From Kaistia soli DSM 19436 (GTDB taxonomy: Bacteria > Pseudomonadota > Alphaproteobacteria > Rhizobiales > Kaistiaceae): 64,000 nucleotides of DNA. The notes below the pieces were generated by a model. That model was not told the origin of the DNA. It made no database searches and saw only the letters and a program-made list of their open reading frames with translations. Positions 9,463 through 18,762 of this stretch are shown here, piece by piece (the first letter of the stretch is position 1; every line of letters starts with the position of its first letter). A program made the position numbers and the translations under genes. The DNA lies in the NCBI RefSeq assembly GCF_900129325.1, contig NZ_FQUP01000006.1:1-64000 (forward strand). The letters are read 5' to 3'.

Positions 9463-10434
9463 ATGGGCAGCATTACCAGGTTTCACCGCACCGCACCGGC
9501 CCAGACGGCTCCAGCCGACATTCCCATGCAGCAGATCCGCGGCGGCACCTTCCGCATGGGCTCCGACCGCCACTATGCCGAAGAGAAGCCCGCACACCGG
9601 GTCACCGTCGACAGTTTCGAAATCGACGTGACGCCCGTCACCAATGCCCAGTTCCGGACCTTTGTCGAGGCAACGGGTCATGTGACCTTTGCCGAGATCG
9701 CGCCAAACCCCAAAGACTACCCGGGTGCTCTGCCACATATGCTGAAGGCCGGCTCGATGGTTTTTCAGCCACCGGAATATCCAGTCGATACGCATGACTG
9801 GTCGAAATGGTGGGATTTTCGGTTCCGCGCCAACTGGCGTCGACCTTATGGGCCAGGCTCGTCGATCAAGGGCCTGGACGACCATCCAGTGGTCCATGTC
9901 GCATTCGCCGACGCCGAGGCCTTTGCCAAATGGGCAGGCAAAGAACTGCCTACCGAGGCGGAGTGGGAATTCGCGGCGCGGGGCGGCCTTGACGGCGCCG
10001 AATATGCCTGGGGGGACGAGCTCAATCCTGATGGTCGCGAAATGGCCAACACCTGGCAGGGCCAGTTTCCGAACCAGAATTTAAAGACTGACGGCTTCGA
10101 GAGGACCTCCCCGGTCCGGTCGTTCCCACCCAATGGCTTTGGTCTCTACGACATGATTGGCAATGTCTGGGAATGGACGAGCGACTGGTGGTCGACCCGC
10201 CACACCGACGATGCTCCCAAAGCTTGCTGCGTGCCTGAAAATCCGCGCGGAGGGCCTGTCGAAGCAAGCTACGACCCAGCGCATCCCCGCATCCTCATTC
10301 CTCGAAAAGTCTTGAAAGGCGGCTCGCATCTCTGTGCGCCCAATTACTGCCGCCGCTACCGGCCGGCCGCACGCCACGCCGAACCTGTGGATACCTCGAC
10401 CAGCCATGTCGGGTTCAGATGTATTCGCAGATGA
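9463..10434 (+). CDS. Formylglycine-generating enzyme (SUMF1/FGE family)
   Basis: Converts the active-site cysteine of sulfatases into C-alpha-formylglycine. The protein is 323 aa, a usual length for bacterial FGE. The fold signature starts at about residue 25 (IRGGTFRMGS) and runs through NAQF, WEFAARGG and GNVWEWTSDWW to the C-terminal catalytic block. Both catalytic cysteines are present at 291 and 296 in KGGSHLCAPNYCRRYRPAAR, the spacing of the human and Streptomyces enzymes, so this is a true FGE rather than a related enzyme of unknown role. No signal peptide is seen, consistent with action in the cytoplasm before sulfatase export. Its partners are probably the sulfatases at 6688 and 31889. 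Confidence 0.92.
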   Translation: MGSITRFHRTAPAQTAPADIPMQQIRGGTFRMGSDRHYAEEKPAHRVTVDSFEIDVTPVTNAQFRTFVEATGHVTFAEIAPNPKDYPGALPHMLKAGSMVFQPPEYPVDTHDWSKWWDFRFRANWRRPYGPGSSIKGLDDHPVVHVAFADAEAFAKWAGKELPTEAEWEFAARGGLDGAEYAWGDELNPDGREMANTWQGQFPNQNLKTDGFERTSPVRSFPPNGFGLYDMIGNVWEWTSDWWSTRHTDDAPKACCVPENPRGGPVEASYDPAHPRILIPRKVLKGGSHLCAPNYCRRYRPAARHAEPVDTSTSHVGFRCIRR

Positions 10435-10837
10435 GAGATATGCTGAGGCCATCTGGGATGCTGTCCATGCACGACTGATCGGCTTCAATTTCCGGGTGGT
10501 GCCGATGCGGTTGCGCTCTATGAGGCCCGTCATCGGTGGGTCGAGCGGCAAGTTTGAACTAGGAACGTTCGTTGAGGGAACGAAAGGCCCAAGGCTGAAA
10601 CGGGGCTGGAAGCGGACTGGCTGCTTTTGGTGTCCGGTGGAAGTCAGCCGACACTAAACTCCGAGTTGCAGCCTTGGATAGTGGTGAGCTGGCCACCGGC
10701 CCACCCAAGCGACGTTCTATGAGGGACCGATGTTCTGAGCATATCATTGGGCTCTGCCGAGGGACACGCTGTATGCCGACGGCTTGCTGGATGATATCTC
10801 CATTGGGTGAAATGAATCCGACCGGACGGGATAGCGT
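10435..10837. other. Intergenic stretch before the chemosensory operon
   Basis: About 400 bases with no recognisable gene. It contains degenerate short repeat-like sequence around 10600-10650 (AAGCGGACTGG...GGTGTCCG). The promoter of the chemosensory operon should lie here. I cannot identify it with confidence. Confidence 0.35.
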
Positions 10838-12763
10838 ATGGCCCTTGTTAAAACGACTGCACTGGCCCGGCGAAAGGCCGACAATGCGGCCGCTCCATCC
10901 GCCACACGGACGCCCGAGGCGCCGCGGCCGCCGGCCAAGCCTCGTGCGCCAGTGTCGCGAGACAAAGCGGCCGAACGAGTAGCCGCTGCCTCGATGGAGC
11001 TGTCCAGCGGTATCGCTGAATCCGCCGCCGCCTCCGAAGAACTGCGGCGAACACTTGAGCAGATTGCAAGCGGCGCAGAGGAAGCCGCTGGCGCTGCCCA
11101 TGAATCGCTGGCCAGGGTTGGAGAATTGTCACGGCAGTTCGCCGGGGCCCGAACCGATGCCGAAGCCTCCCGCCGCCAAGCGGAAGTGCTGCACACAGCC
11201 GTGATTGAATCGGCGGCAACAATTGAGGGCTCGCTGCTGGTAATAGAGGGCAATGCATCGCGCCAACTAGCCGCGGTGGAGCTTATCAACCGGCTGCAGA
11301 GCCAGGCCGCGAGCATTGGCGAAACGACCTTGGTTGTCGCTGATGTGTCGGATCAAACCAATCTTCTGGCTCTCAACGCTGCCATCGAAGCAGCACGCGC
11401 GGGCGACAAGGGCGCCGGCTTTGCCGTGGTCGCCGATGAGGTGCGTGCACTGGCCGAGAGAGCGGAGCGCAGCGCTCGTGACATCAAGCAACTGGCCCAG
11501 TCGATCGGGGACGGGGTAGCCGAGGTCGCTGCGCACATTGCGGGCGCCGCCCAATCTGCACGGGCGCAAACTGGCGTTGGTCAGGAGATTTTCGCCGATC
11601 TGGCGACGATCCGTGGCGATCTCCAGGCATTGCTGGAGGGTGGCAGCGTCATTCTGAACGCCGCGGTCGAGGCTGATCTGGCCGTGCGGGACGTCCAGAA
11701 GGGCGCGGAAAATGTCGCCGCCGCTGCCGAAGAGCAGGCCGCCGCTGCCGCCGAGGCGCAGCGCGCGGTGCAGCAGCAGAGCATCGCCCTGGAGCAGAGC
11801 CAGCAGGCGGCACAGATGCTATCGCAGATCGCCGAGGGTCTTAACGACAGTGCCGACACCGCGAGTGGGTCGGCCGCCATGGGTGCAGCTGCCGAAGAAT
11901 TGTCGGCCACCGTGCAGGAGCTGTCGAGCGCCGCCGCGGAGATTTTGATTGCAGTCGACCAGATCGGCCGGGGCGCTGAAGAACAGGCGGCAGCGACCCA
12001 GGAATCCAACGCGGCCATGGCGCAGATCGAGACGAGTGCGGGCCTGAGTACCCAAAATGCGCAGGATGCCCTTCAACGGGTACAGGCAATTGCCGAGCGC
12101 CTGGCCCGCAATCGCATCAGTGTCGTTGGCATTGGTAGCGAGCTCGAAAATGGCCTTGGCAAAACACGCGCGGCCATCGCAACCCTGGGATCGCTCGATG
12201 AGATTGCGCGCCGCATAGAGCGCGCCATCGACCGCATTATTCTCGTCGGCGTGCAAACCAGCATGCTGGCGGTCAGCGGGTCTGTCGAGGCAACGCGGGC
12301 TGGCAGCGAAGGGCGGGGCTTCGCTATTGTTTCAAGCGATATCCGCAAGCTGGCCGACAATGCGTCGGAGACCATAGAGAGCGCGAAGGAGGGCGTCCGG
12401 TCGATCCAGAGCACGATAGGCGCGGCGCGGCGCGATCTCGATATGACCGTGCAGACGGCTGCCGCCGAACTGGCGCGCAACAAGCTAATTGTCGAGCGGC
12501 TTGATCAGGTGCAGCGCGATTGCGAGACGATAGGCACGGGCAATGCGGGAATTTTGGCTAGCGCCGAAGCCGTGCTGAGCGCGGTGCGCGAAATCCTGGT
12601 CGGCACCGATCAGATCGCCACCGTCGCGCAGGAAGCCGGCGCCGCCTCCGGCCAGGCTGCATCGTCGGCCCGCGAGCAGTCGAGCGCCGCCGAGGATCTG
12701 GCGGCGGCGATCGAAGAGATCGCGCTGCTGTCCCAAGAGCTTCAGGCGACGAGAGGGGAGTGA
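10838..12763 (+). CDS. Soluble methyl-accepting chemotaxis protein with two hairpin-tip segments
   Basis: A 641-residue receptor with no membrane helix and no recognisable ligand domain, so it is probably cytoplasmic. After a Pro/Ala-rich start it is nearly all coiled coil. The first signalling tip lies at about 165-215 ([17 protein letters not shown], then [16 protein letters not shown]) and is canonical for CheA/CheW binding. A second, diverged tip lies at about 466-516 ([17 protein letters not shown], then [16 protein letters not shown]). One chain thus seems to hold two MCP hairpins. Glu/Gln-rich heptads ([15 protein letters not shown]) look like methylation sites. It is the first gene of the operon and overlaps the next by four bases. 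It probably senses an internal or partner-delivered signal. Confidence 0.9.
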   Translation: MALVKTTALARRKADNAAAPSATRTPEAPRPPAKPRAPVSRDKAAERVAAASMELSSGIAESAAASEELRRTLEQIASGAEEAAGAAHESLARVGELSRQFAGARTDAEASRRQAEVLHTAVIESAATIEGSLLVIEGNASRQLAAVELINRLQSQAASIGETTLVVADVSDQTNLLALNAAIEAARAGDKGAGFAVVADEVRALAERAERSARDIKQLAQSIGDGVAEVAAHIAGAAQSARAQTGVGQEIFADLATIRGDLQALLEGGSVILNAAVEADLAVRDVQKGAENVAAAAEEQAAAAAEAQRAVQQQSIALEQSQQAAQMLSQIAEGLNDSADTASGSAAMGAAAEELSATVQELSSAAAEILIAVDQIGRGAEEQAAATQESNAAMAQIETSAGLSTQNAQDALQRVQAIAERLARNRISVVGIGSELENGLGKTRAAIATLGSLDEIARRIERAIDRIILVGVQTSMLAVSGSVEATRAGSEGRGFAIVSSDIRKLADNASETIESAKEGVRSIQSTIGAARRDLDMTVQTAAAELARNKLIVERLDQVQRDCETIGTGNAGILASAEAVLSAVREILVGTDQIATVAQEAGAASGQAASSAREQSSAAEDLAAAIEEIALLSQELQATRGE

Positions 12764-14184
12764 GCGGCACGGGGCCGGCCATGGCCAGCGCACAGCGCCA
12801 GTTGATAGTCGTCGTGGGTGGGCAAAGCTATGCCCTGCCGGGGGAAAACGTTGTGGAGGTGTTGCGCCGCCCCCGCGTCACCCGCGTGCCGCATGGGCCG
12901 CCGGCCCTTTTGGGTGTCAGTAATCTGCGTGGCGCGGTGCTGCCGGTCGTGTCGCTGGCGAAGTTGATGGGCACTACGCAAGGCAGCGAAGAGCGTATCG
13001 TCGTGCTGGACTTAGCCGGGGCGGCGGGCCTTCTGGTGGATGCCGTATTGGGGCTCGATCTGGCCGAGACGGCATCGGCCAACAACCAGGTCGATATCGC
13101 CGCGTTGCTCGAAAAAGGGTTCAGGCGTCGAGCGACTGGCACCGCCGCCGACAGGCAGCAGCTGGTTGTGACGCCCGCTCGCGATGAGGCCCGGGATGAA
13201 CAGCGCATATTGATAGCCTTCCTCGTCCATGGGCAAACCTTCGCCCTTCCGCTCGATGCCGTAATTGAAGTGCTCCGCCTGCCAGAAACCATTACGCGCA
13301 TCGCAAGGGCCGATGCGGCTGTGCTGGGTCTGGCCAATGTGCGCAATCACGCCTTGCCCATCCTTTCGCTGTCATCGATCCTCGGATTTGCCTTGGACGG
13401 GAACGATATCTCAGCCAGACGGGTTCTCGTCGTTGAACATGAAGGCGCGCAGATTGGATTCGCCGTGGCAGCAATTGAAGCAATCATGCGGCTGGATGAA
13501 ACGGCGATCGACGCCGTGCCACCGATCCTGCAGCGCGGGCGCGGGCATGCCGAGCTCGATGCCATCGGTAGACAAGGCGCCGGCCGGCCGCTGGTATCAA
13601 TCCTTTCCGTGTCGCGGCTGTTTGCCAATGAGACGGTTGGGGCCACGGTCGATGCAAAGAGCAAAGAGGCTAATAGCGTGGCCGAGCGAAGTGTGACCCA
13701 GAAGCAGGAACAGTTTGTCGTGTTCGATCTGGGTGATGAGCGCTATGGCCTCCCGATCGCCGCAGTGCAGGAAGTAGTCCGCCTGCCCGACAGGGTTACC
13801 CGCCTGCCCAATGGTCCGCGCTTTGTTGCCGGTATCATCAACCTGCGCGGCCGGCCGGTTCCCATCATCGATCAACGGCAACGCTTCGATGCTCCTAGCG
13901 CTAAGGATGCTACACAGCCGCGCGTCATCATCTTGGCGGTCGGAGGTTTGCAGGCGGGCTTCGTCGTCGATGCGGTATCGGAAGTCCTTTCGATTGCGGC
14001 CGACAGCCTGGCTGTGGCGCCACCCCTGTCCAGCGAGCGGTCTGCGGTGTTCAGCCGCGTCGCCAATGTCGGGGCGGATGGACAGCTGATCCTGCTGATC
14101 GACCCCGGAGAACTGCTCAGCCGCGCCGAGCAAGACGTCATTGCCGAAATCGCCGCTCGGCAAGACCCGGCGTCTACAGCGTGA
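12760..14184 (+). CDS. Triple CheW-domain coupling protein
   Basis: Three CheW-like domains in one 474-residue chain, at roughly residues 12-145, 165-300 and 325-465. CheW links receptors to CheA. Domains 1 and 3 keep the core motif NLRG followed by LPVVSL or VPIID; domain 2 has [12 protein letters not shown], a diverged version that may have lost part of its binding surface. The GTG start overlaps the MCP stop (GTGA); an ATG seven codons later is an alternative. Multi-domain CheW proteins are known as scaffolds that widen or lock receptor arrays. Here the three domains may match the two tips of the neighbouring MCP. Confidence 0.88.
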   Translation: MSGTGPAMASAQRQLIVVVGGQSYALPGENVVEVLRRPRVTRVPHGPPALLGVSNLRGAVLPVVSLAKLMGTTQGSEERIVVLDLAGAAGLLVDAVLGLDLAETASANNQVDIAALLEKGFRRRATGTAADRQQLVVTPARDEARDEQRILIAFLVHGQTFALPLDAVIEVLRLPETITRIARADAAVLGLANVRNHALPILSLSSILGFALDGNDISARRVLVVEHEGAQIGFAVAAIEAIMRLDETAIDAVPPILQRGRGHAELDAIGRQGAGRPLVSILSVSRLFANETVGATVDAKSKEANSVAERSVTQKQEQFVVFDLGDERYGLPIAAVQEVVRLPDRVTRLPNGPRFVAGIINLRGRPVPIIDQRQRFDAPSAKDATQPRVIILAVGGLQAGFVVDAVSEVLSIAADSLAVAPPLSSERSAVFSRVANVGADGQLILLIDPGELLSRAEQDVIAEIAARQDPASTA

Positions 14185-15245
14185 TCCGCATCCTCATCGC
14201 CGAAGATTCCGCGCTCATGCGCAAGTTGCTGAGCGGGATTTTCAAGGCGGAAGGCGATTTCGAGATCGCCCTGGCTCGGGATGGGCTTGAGGCGCTGGAC
14301 CAGGTGGCCAGTTTCCGCCCCGATGTGGTGACCCTCGACATTAACATGCCCAAGCTTGATGGGCTGGCTTGTCTGGACCGGATCATGCTGGAGCATCCGG
14401 TACCGGTGGTGATGGTCTCAGCCCTGACCGCTGATGGTGCCGACGAAACTCTCATGGCCCTCGAAATGGGCGCGGTGGACTTCATTGCTAAACCGGACGG
14501 GGCCGTGTCGCTGCATATGGCTGCGCTGACCGAGGATCTGGTCGCGAAGGTCAGAGCCGCGGCCGCCGTTCAGCTGCCGCGGGCACGCCGGCTGGCGGAG
14601 CGGATGCGGCTCCGTCGCGCGGGCAACGCGCCCGTCGCGCCCACCGCCGTAAAATTTGCCCCCATGACCGGTATTTCGGGGCTGGTGGTCGTGGGCACCT
14701 CGACAGGTGGCCCGCCGGCCCTCGATATCCTGCTGTCGACCCTGCCGGCTGACCTGCGCTGGCCGATCGTGATCGCCCAGCACATGCCGCAGGCCTTTAC
14801 CGGGCCATTGGCCCGCCGCCTCGACAGGTTGTCGCCGCTGACCGTCAGCGAGGTCGTCGGCCCCACCCCGCTGCTTGCCGGGTGCGTCTATGTCGCCCGC
14901 GGGGGCACCGATGTGGTCATCAGCAAGCGGGCGGGCAAACTGATCGCCAATGCCGCGCCGATGCATGACGGCTATCTCTGGCATCCCAGCGTCGACCGGC
15001 TGGTACGCACCGCCATGCAGCAGCTGCCTGCCCCCCAATTGCTCGGCATTTTGTTGACAGGCATGGGTTCGGACGGCGCCGCGGCTATGGCCGAGCTGCG
15101 CGCGGCAGGCGGCCATACTATTGCCGAAGCCAAGGACACTGCAGTGGTCTGGGGCATGCCGGGCGAACTGGTCAATCGTGGCGGCGCCGTAGATACATTG
15201 CCGATGGACGATATTCCGCGCCGGCTGACGGAGCTACTGGCATGA
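14181..15245 (+). CDS. cheB: CheB: receptor methylesterase/deamidase with receiver domain
   Basis: A 354-residue two-domain CheB. The N-terminal receiver (1-120) has the phospho-acceptor Asp53 in TLDINMPKLDG. The C-terminal esterase domain shows the Ser of GTSTGGP, the His of AQHMP and the Asp of GMGSDGA that make the catalytic triad. It removes methyl groups from, and deamidates, the MCP when phosphorylated by CheA. The GTG start overlaps the preceding stop by four bases, so translation is coupled. Confidence 0.95.
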   Translation: MIRILIAEDSALMRKLLSGIFKAEGDFEIALARDGLEALDQVASFRPDVVTLDINMPKLDGLACLDRIMLEHPVPVVMVSALTADGADETLMALEMGAVDFIAKPDGAVSLHMAALTEDLVAKVRAAAAVQLPRARRLAERMRLRRAGNAPVAPTAVKFAPMTGISGLVVVGTSTGGPPALDILLSTLPADLRWPIVIAQHMPQAFTGPLARRLDRLSPLTVSEVVGPTPLLAGCVYVARGGTDVVISKRAGKLIANAAPMHDGYLWHPSVDRLVRTAMQQLPAPQLLGILLTGMGSDGAAAMAELRAAGGHTIAEAKDTAVVWGMPGELVNRGGAVDTLPMDDIPRRLTELLA

Positions 15246-16114
15246 CTAGCCGCAGGGCGGACCAGCTGGCTCGCGCCAATGCGCTGTCGCCGCTTTCAAG
15301 CGCCAATCTCACCATGCTGTGCGATTTCCTTTATGACCGCACCGGCATGCAATTTGGTGAGTCCAAACGCTACTATATCGACCGGCGCATCGCCGACCGT
15401 ATGGCGCATAGGCACCTGACGGCCTTTGCCGATTACTATGCCCTGCTTCGAGCCGAGGCGGACGAAGCGGAGCAGCTGATCAATAGTTTCACGATCAACG
15501 AGACCTATTTCTATCGCGAGGATCACCAACTCGCCTGCCTCAGCCGATCTATTCTGCCCGAGATCGTGGCATCCAAGCGGCCGGGCGACAAGATCCGCAT
15601 CTGGTCGGTGCCCTGCTCGAGCGGGGAGGAGCCTTACTCGATCGCGATCTGGCTGCTGGAAAACTGGGCGCTGGTCGACGCCTACAATGTCGAGATAGTC
15701 GGTTCCGATATCGATACCGCCATTGTCGCTGAAGCGCTCGAGGCGAAATACGGCCGTCGCGCTGTGATGCGGCTGTCCCCCGAGCTGATCGGTCGCTATT
15801 TCGAGCCTATCGAGGACGGCCGCGTCCGCCTCATCGATGACCTGCGCGAATCGGTCACCTTCGCGCCGTGCAATATCACCGATGCGGCGTCCGTGGCCCG
15901 CCAAGGACGGTTCGACGTTATCTTCTGCCGCAACCTTTTGATCTATTTCGATGGAGCGGCGCGAGTGCGCTGCATGGAGAATCTGCTCAAAAGCCTCTTG
16001 CCCGGCGGCTATATGTGTCTCGGCCATTCCGAGTCCATGTCGCGCATTTCCGCGAACTTCATCACCCGCCGCTTTCCTGACGCGATCGTCTATCAACGCC
16101 CCGAGCAGCTCTGA
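15242..16114 (+). CDS. cheR: CheR: receptor glutamate methyltransferase
   Basis: A 290-residue SAM-dependent methyltransferase that methylates MCP glutamates. The N-terminal helical domain (about 15-90) ends in NETYFYRE, which contacts SAM. The Rossmann domain has the modified SAM loop SVPCSSGEEPYSIA (the usual first Ala-Gly is Val-Pro) and the late motif FCRNLLIYFD. Its start overlaps cheB by four bases. There is no C-terminal TPR or receptor pentapeptide-binding extension. Confidence 0.95.
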   Translation: MTSRRADQLARANALSPLSSANLTMLCDFLYDRTGMQFGESKRYYIDRRIADRMAHRHLTAFADYYALLRAEADEAEQLINSFTINETYFYREDHQLACLSRSILPEIVASKRPGDKIRIWSVPCSSGEEPYSIAIWLLENWALVDAYNVEIVGSDIDTAIVAEALEAKYGRRAVMRLSPELIGRYFEPIEDGRVRLIDDLRESVTFAPCNITDAASVARQGRFDVIFCRNLLIYFDGAARVRCMENLLKSLLPGGYMCLGHSESMSRISANFITRRFPDAIVYQRPEQL

Positions 16115-18051
16115 TGGACGAGCTGATGGCCCAGTTTATCCTTGAGGCGCGGGAACTGGTGCAGGCGGCCATTGATGACCTTTTTGTCCTCGAAGCCGAA
16201 CCCGGCGACAGAGTTCGTCTCAACAGCGCCTTTCGCGCCGTCCATACGCTCAAGGGCTCGACGGCGCTCTTCGACCTGCCGGCCCTCAATTCCGCACTAC
16301 ACAAGGCCGAAGATATCCTGGGCAGTGTCCGGTCGGGCTCCGCCGGTCTCGACGTTCAATCAGTCGACGCCATCGTCGCCATCCTCGAATGGATTGAGCG
16401 CTGCGTTGATGATCTCGAAAGCCATGGTGCGGTCAATCCGCAACGGCTGGAGAAGGCGGCAGGGCTTGAGGCGGATTTGGGCGTGGAAAGCCAGGCGCTC
16501 TTCGACGCTGTGCAGACCCAGCCTTCGGCATCGATTGCCTGGGCGCTGTCCCTCGCGGCGCAGATCAGCGGCAGGGCCACGGTCGCAGTGCACTATCGGC
16601 CGCATGCCGATTGCTTCTTCAGCGGCGATGATCCCATTGCGCTGGTCTCGCGCATACCAGGGCTCGTGCATCTGTCGATAGAGCCCCGCGAGCCTTGGCC
16701 GGCACAGGCCCGGTTTGACCCTTTCCGCTCCAATTTGGTCTTCCAGGCCTTAAGCACGGCCCCACTTGCGGATGTCGAGACCATTTTCCGGATGGTACCG
16801 GACCAGGTCGACATCGTCCCGCTTGGGACTGCCATGATCCCGTCTCCGGTTGAGCCGGCTGCCGACGAGACTAGAGCCGAGGCGATGCGCGGCCTGCGCG
16901 TCGATCCGGCCCGCATCGATGCGCTGCTTGATTTGGTGGGCGAACTGATGATCGCCAAGAACGGCATGACCGGGCTGACGGCAGCGGCCGGCACCCTGCC
17001 GGGTGGAGCCGACATCGCCCGCAACCTCGCGGCTACGCAAAAGACGCTCGATCGCATTGCCGGCGCGCTTTATGGGGGCGTGCTGCAGACGCGCATGGTG
17101 CCGCTGGATCAGGCCTTTCGCCGGTTGCCGCGCCTGGTGCGAGACTTGTCGCGCCGTCTGGGCAAGCCGACAGATCTGGTGATCGCTGTCGACAGCATCG
17201 AGGCTGACAAGACCATAGTCGATGAGTTGTTCGAACCGCTGATGCATCTGGTGCGCAATGCCATGGACCATGGCATCGAGAGCGCGGCAGACCGCTTGGC
17301 CGCCGGGAAGTCCGCGCTGGCCACGCTGGCGCTGAAGGTCGCGGCCGAAGGCGACCATATCATTATCAGCCTCTCCGATGATGGCAGGGGCATCGATCCC
17401 GCGCGCATCCGCGCTGCTGCAATTGCCAAGGGCATGCTCAGTGCCGAGCGCGCTGAGGGCCTCGATGATCGGGCGGTGCTGGATTTGCTTTTTGCAGCCG
17501 GCTTTTCCACCGCGGCTGCTGTCAGCGATCTCTCCGGCCGCGGCGTCGGCCTCGATGCGGTGCGCAGCGATGTCACACGACTGGGCGGCACAGTCCAACT
17601 TAGCAGCATCCCTGGTCTGGGCACGACAACGGCGCTTCGCCTGCCCGTCGGCTTTGCCATGACGCAGTTGCTGATCGTATCCGTGGGGGTCGAACGCTAT
17701 GGCGTGCCCATGCAGGCAGTTCTAGAAACCGTGCGCGTCGATCGTCATGCCGTAACGCCCATCCGTGACAGTCGTGCCTTCGTCCTGCGCGACGCAACCG
17801 TGCCGCTGCTGTCTCTGTCGGGCCTGCTCGGGCTGAGCGAGCCAGCCCTCGCGGGCGATATGACCGTGCTCATCCTGACTTTGAACGAGCAGCGGGTCGG
17901 CATCATCGTCGATGCCATTGCCGAAAGAATGGAAACCATTACGCGACCCTTGGACGGTCTGTTGACCGGCATGCCGGGCGTGGCCGGAACAACCGTACTC
18001 GCCAACGGAGAGGTGCTGCTGGTGCTCGATATTGCGGAACTGATCGGATGA
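16114..18051 (+). CDS. cheA: CheA: chemotaxis histidine kinase
   Basis: A 645-residue kinase with the full P1-P5 layout. P1 is an HPt domain with His44 in VHTLKGS. A P2-like ferredoxin fold (about 140-235) docks response regulators. P3 is the dimerisation helix pair (about 265-320, ARIDALLDLVGEL). P4 is the ATPase with N box NAMDHGIE, G1 DDGRGIDP and G2 GRGVGLD. P5 is CheW-like (about 510-645). All catalytic motifs are intact. It phosphorylates the CheB receiver, the CheY-like protein at 18382 and perhaps the hybrid kinase's receiver. The ATG shares its first base with the cheR stop. Confidence 0.96.
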   Translation: MDELMAQFILEARELVQAAIDDLFVLEAEPGDRVRLNSAFRAVHTLKGSTALFDLPALNSALHKAEDILGSVRSGSAGLDVQSVDAIVAILEWIERCVDDLESHGAVNPQRLEKAAGLEADLGVESQALFDAVQTQPSASIAWALSLAAQISGRATVAVHYRPHADCFFSGDDPIALVSRIPGLVHLSIEPREPWPAQARFDPFRSNLVFQALSTAPLADVETIFRMVPDQVDIVPLGTAMIPSPVEPAADETRAEAMRGLRVDPARIDALLDLVGELMIAKNGMTGLTAAAGTLPGGADIARNLAATQKTLDRIAGALYGGVLQTRMVPLDQAFRRLPRLVRDLSRRLGKPTDLVIAVDSIEADKTIVDELFEPLMHLVRNAMDHGIESAADRLAAGKSALATLALKVAAEGDHIIISLSDDGRGIDPARIRAAAIAKGMLSAERAEGLDDRAVLDLLFAAGFSTAAAVSDLSGRGVGLDAVRSDVTRLGGTVQLSSIPGLGTTTALRLPVGFAMTQLLIVSVGVERYGVPMQAVLETVRVDRHAVTPIRDSRAFVLRDATVPLLSLSGLLGLSEPALAGDMTVLILTLNEQRVGIIVDAIAERMETITRPLDGLLTGMPGVAGTTVLANGEVLLVLDIAELIG

Positions 18052-18323
18052 GCGTGGTCTTGGACGGACAGATAGTTGCCATCAGAGGCGATTGTGGAGT
18101 CGAAGAGGCGGAGACGCTGATGGGCCTTTTGCAAGCCAATCCCGACTTCCCGGTCGACATCAGTGGATCTGGATCGATACACACGGCGTTGTGGCAAGTA
18201 GCGATGGTGCTGCGGCCGCGCCTCATCGGGGAGCCAAGCGATCCATTCATACGCCAACGGATCATGCCTCTTGTGACGGAACGGGTCCCTGCAACTCGGG
18301 GACTTAACTTGCCGCTGACTTAG
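18048..18323 (+). CDS. Small STAS-like protein in the che operon
   Basis: A 91-residue protein overlapping cheA by four bases. The pattern VDISGSGSIHTALWQVAMVLRP fits the strand-helix core of STAS (anti-sigma-antagonist-like) folds, where a Ser or Thr can be phosphorylated. The trailing GEPSDPFIRQRI segment is seen in small proteins near CheA in other alphaproteobacteria, from memory rather than a search. The role is unknown; it may be a scaffold or a regulator of CheA output. There is a 58-base gap to the next gene, with its own ribosome-binding site. Confidence 0.6.
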   Translation: MSVVLDGQIVAIRGDCGVEEAETLMGLLQANPDFPVDISGSGSIHTALWQVAMVLRPRLIGEPSDPFIRQRIMPLVTERVPATRGLNLPLT

Positions 18324-18381
18324 CGTGCGCCTAGAGATGACGCAGCGATCCGCTGGATCGATAGATTGACGGAGTTTTTTG

Positions 18382-18762
18382 ATGGTAACGGTTCTGCTCG
18401 TGGACGATAGCAAGTTGGCGCGAATCGTGGCCGGCAAGACCATTGCTGCCTTGCAGCCGGATTGGCAGCGGGTGGAGGCCCGCAATGCCGATGAAGCGCT
18501 GGAGGCCGTCAAGGCGCAGTCTATCGACCTGGCCGTTCTCGATTTTAATATGCCTGGCAAGGACGGCCTAGAGCTAGCGGCGGAGCTGCGCGAGGCCTAT
18601 CCGCAGATGCCGATCGCCATCATTACCGCTAATGTGCAGAACGAAGTCATTGCGCGGGCTCGCGAGCTCAATGCGACCTTTGTTGGCAAGCCGGTGACCG
18701 AAGAGACCATGAAGGGCTTCCTCAGCGGAGCTGCCCTGCGTCTGCGCCGGGCCAGCGTATGA
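18382..18762 (+). CDS. CheY-like single-domain response regulator
   Basis: A 126-residue receiver domain with the acidic pair DD at 8-9, phospho-acceptor Asp54 in VLDFNMPGKDG, the switch Thr in IITAN and the conserved Lys in GKPV. The ATG at 18382 has GGAG seven bases upstream, which fixes the start. There is no output domain, so it acts by protein binding. It overlaps the CheC-type gene by four bases, which suggests that phosphatase acts on it. Whether it controls a flagellar motor or another output is unknown, because no flagellar genes are in the window. Confidence 0.9.
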   Translation: MVTVLLVDDSKLARIVAGKTIAALQPDWQRVEARNADEALEAVKAQSIDLAVLDFNMPGKDGLELAAELREAYPQMPIAIITANVQNEVIARARELNATFVGKPVTEETMKGFLSGAALRLRRASV

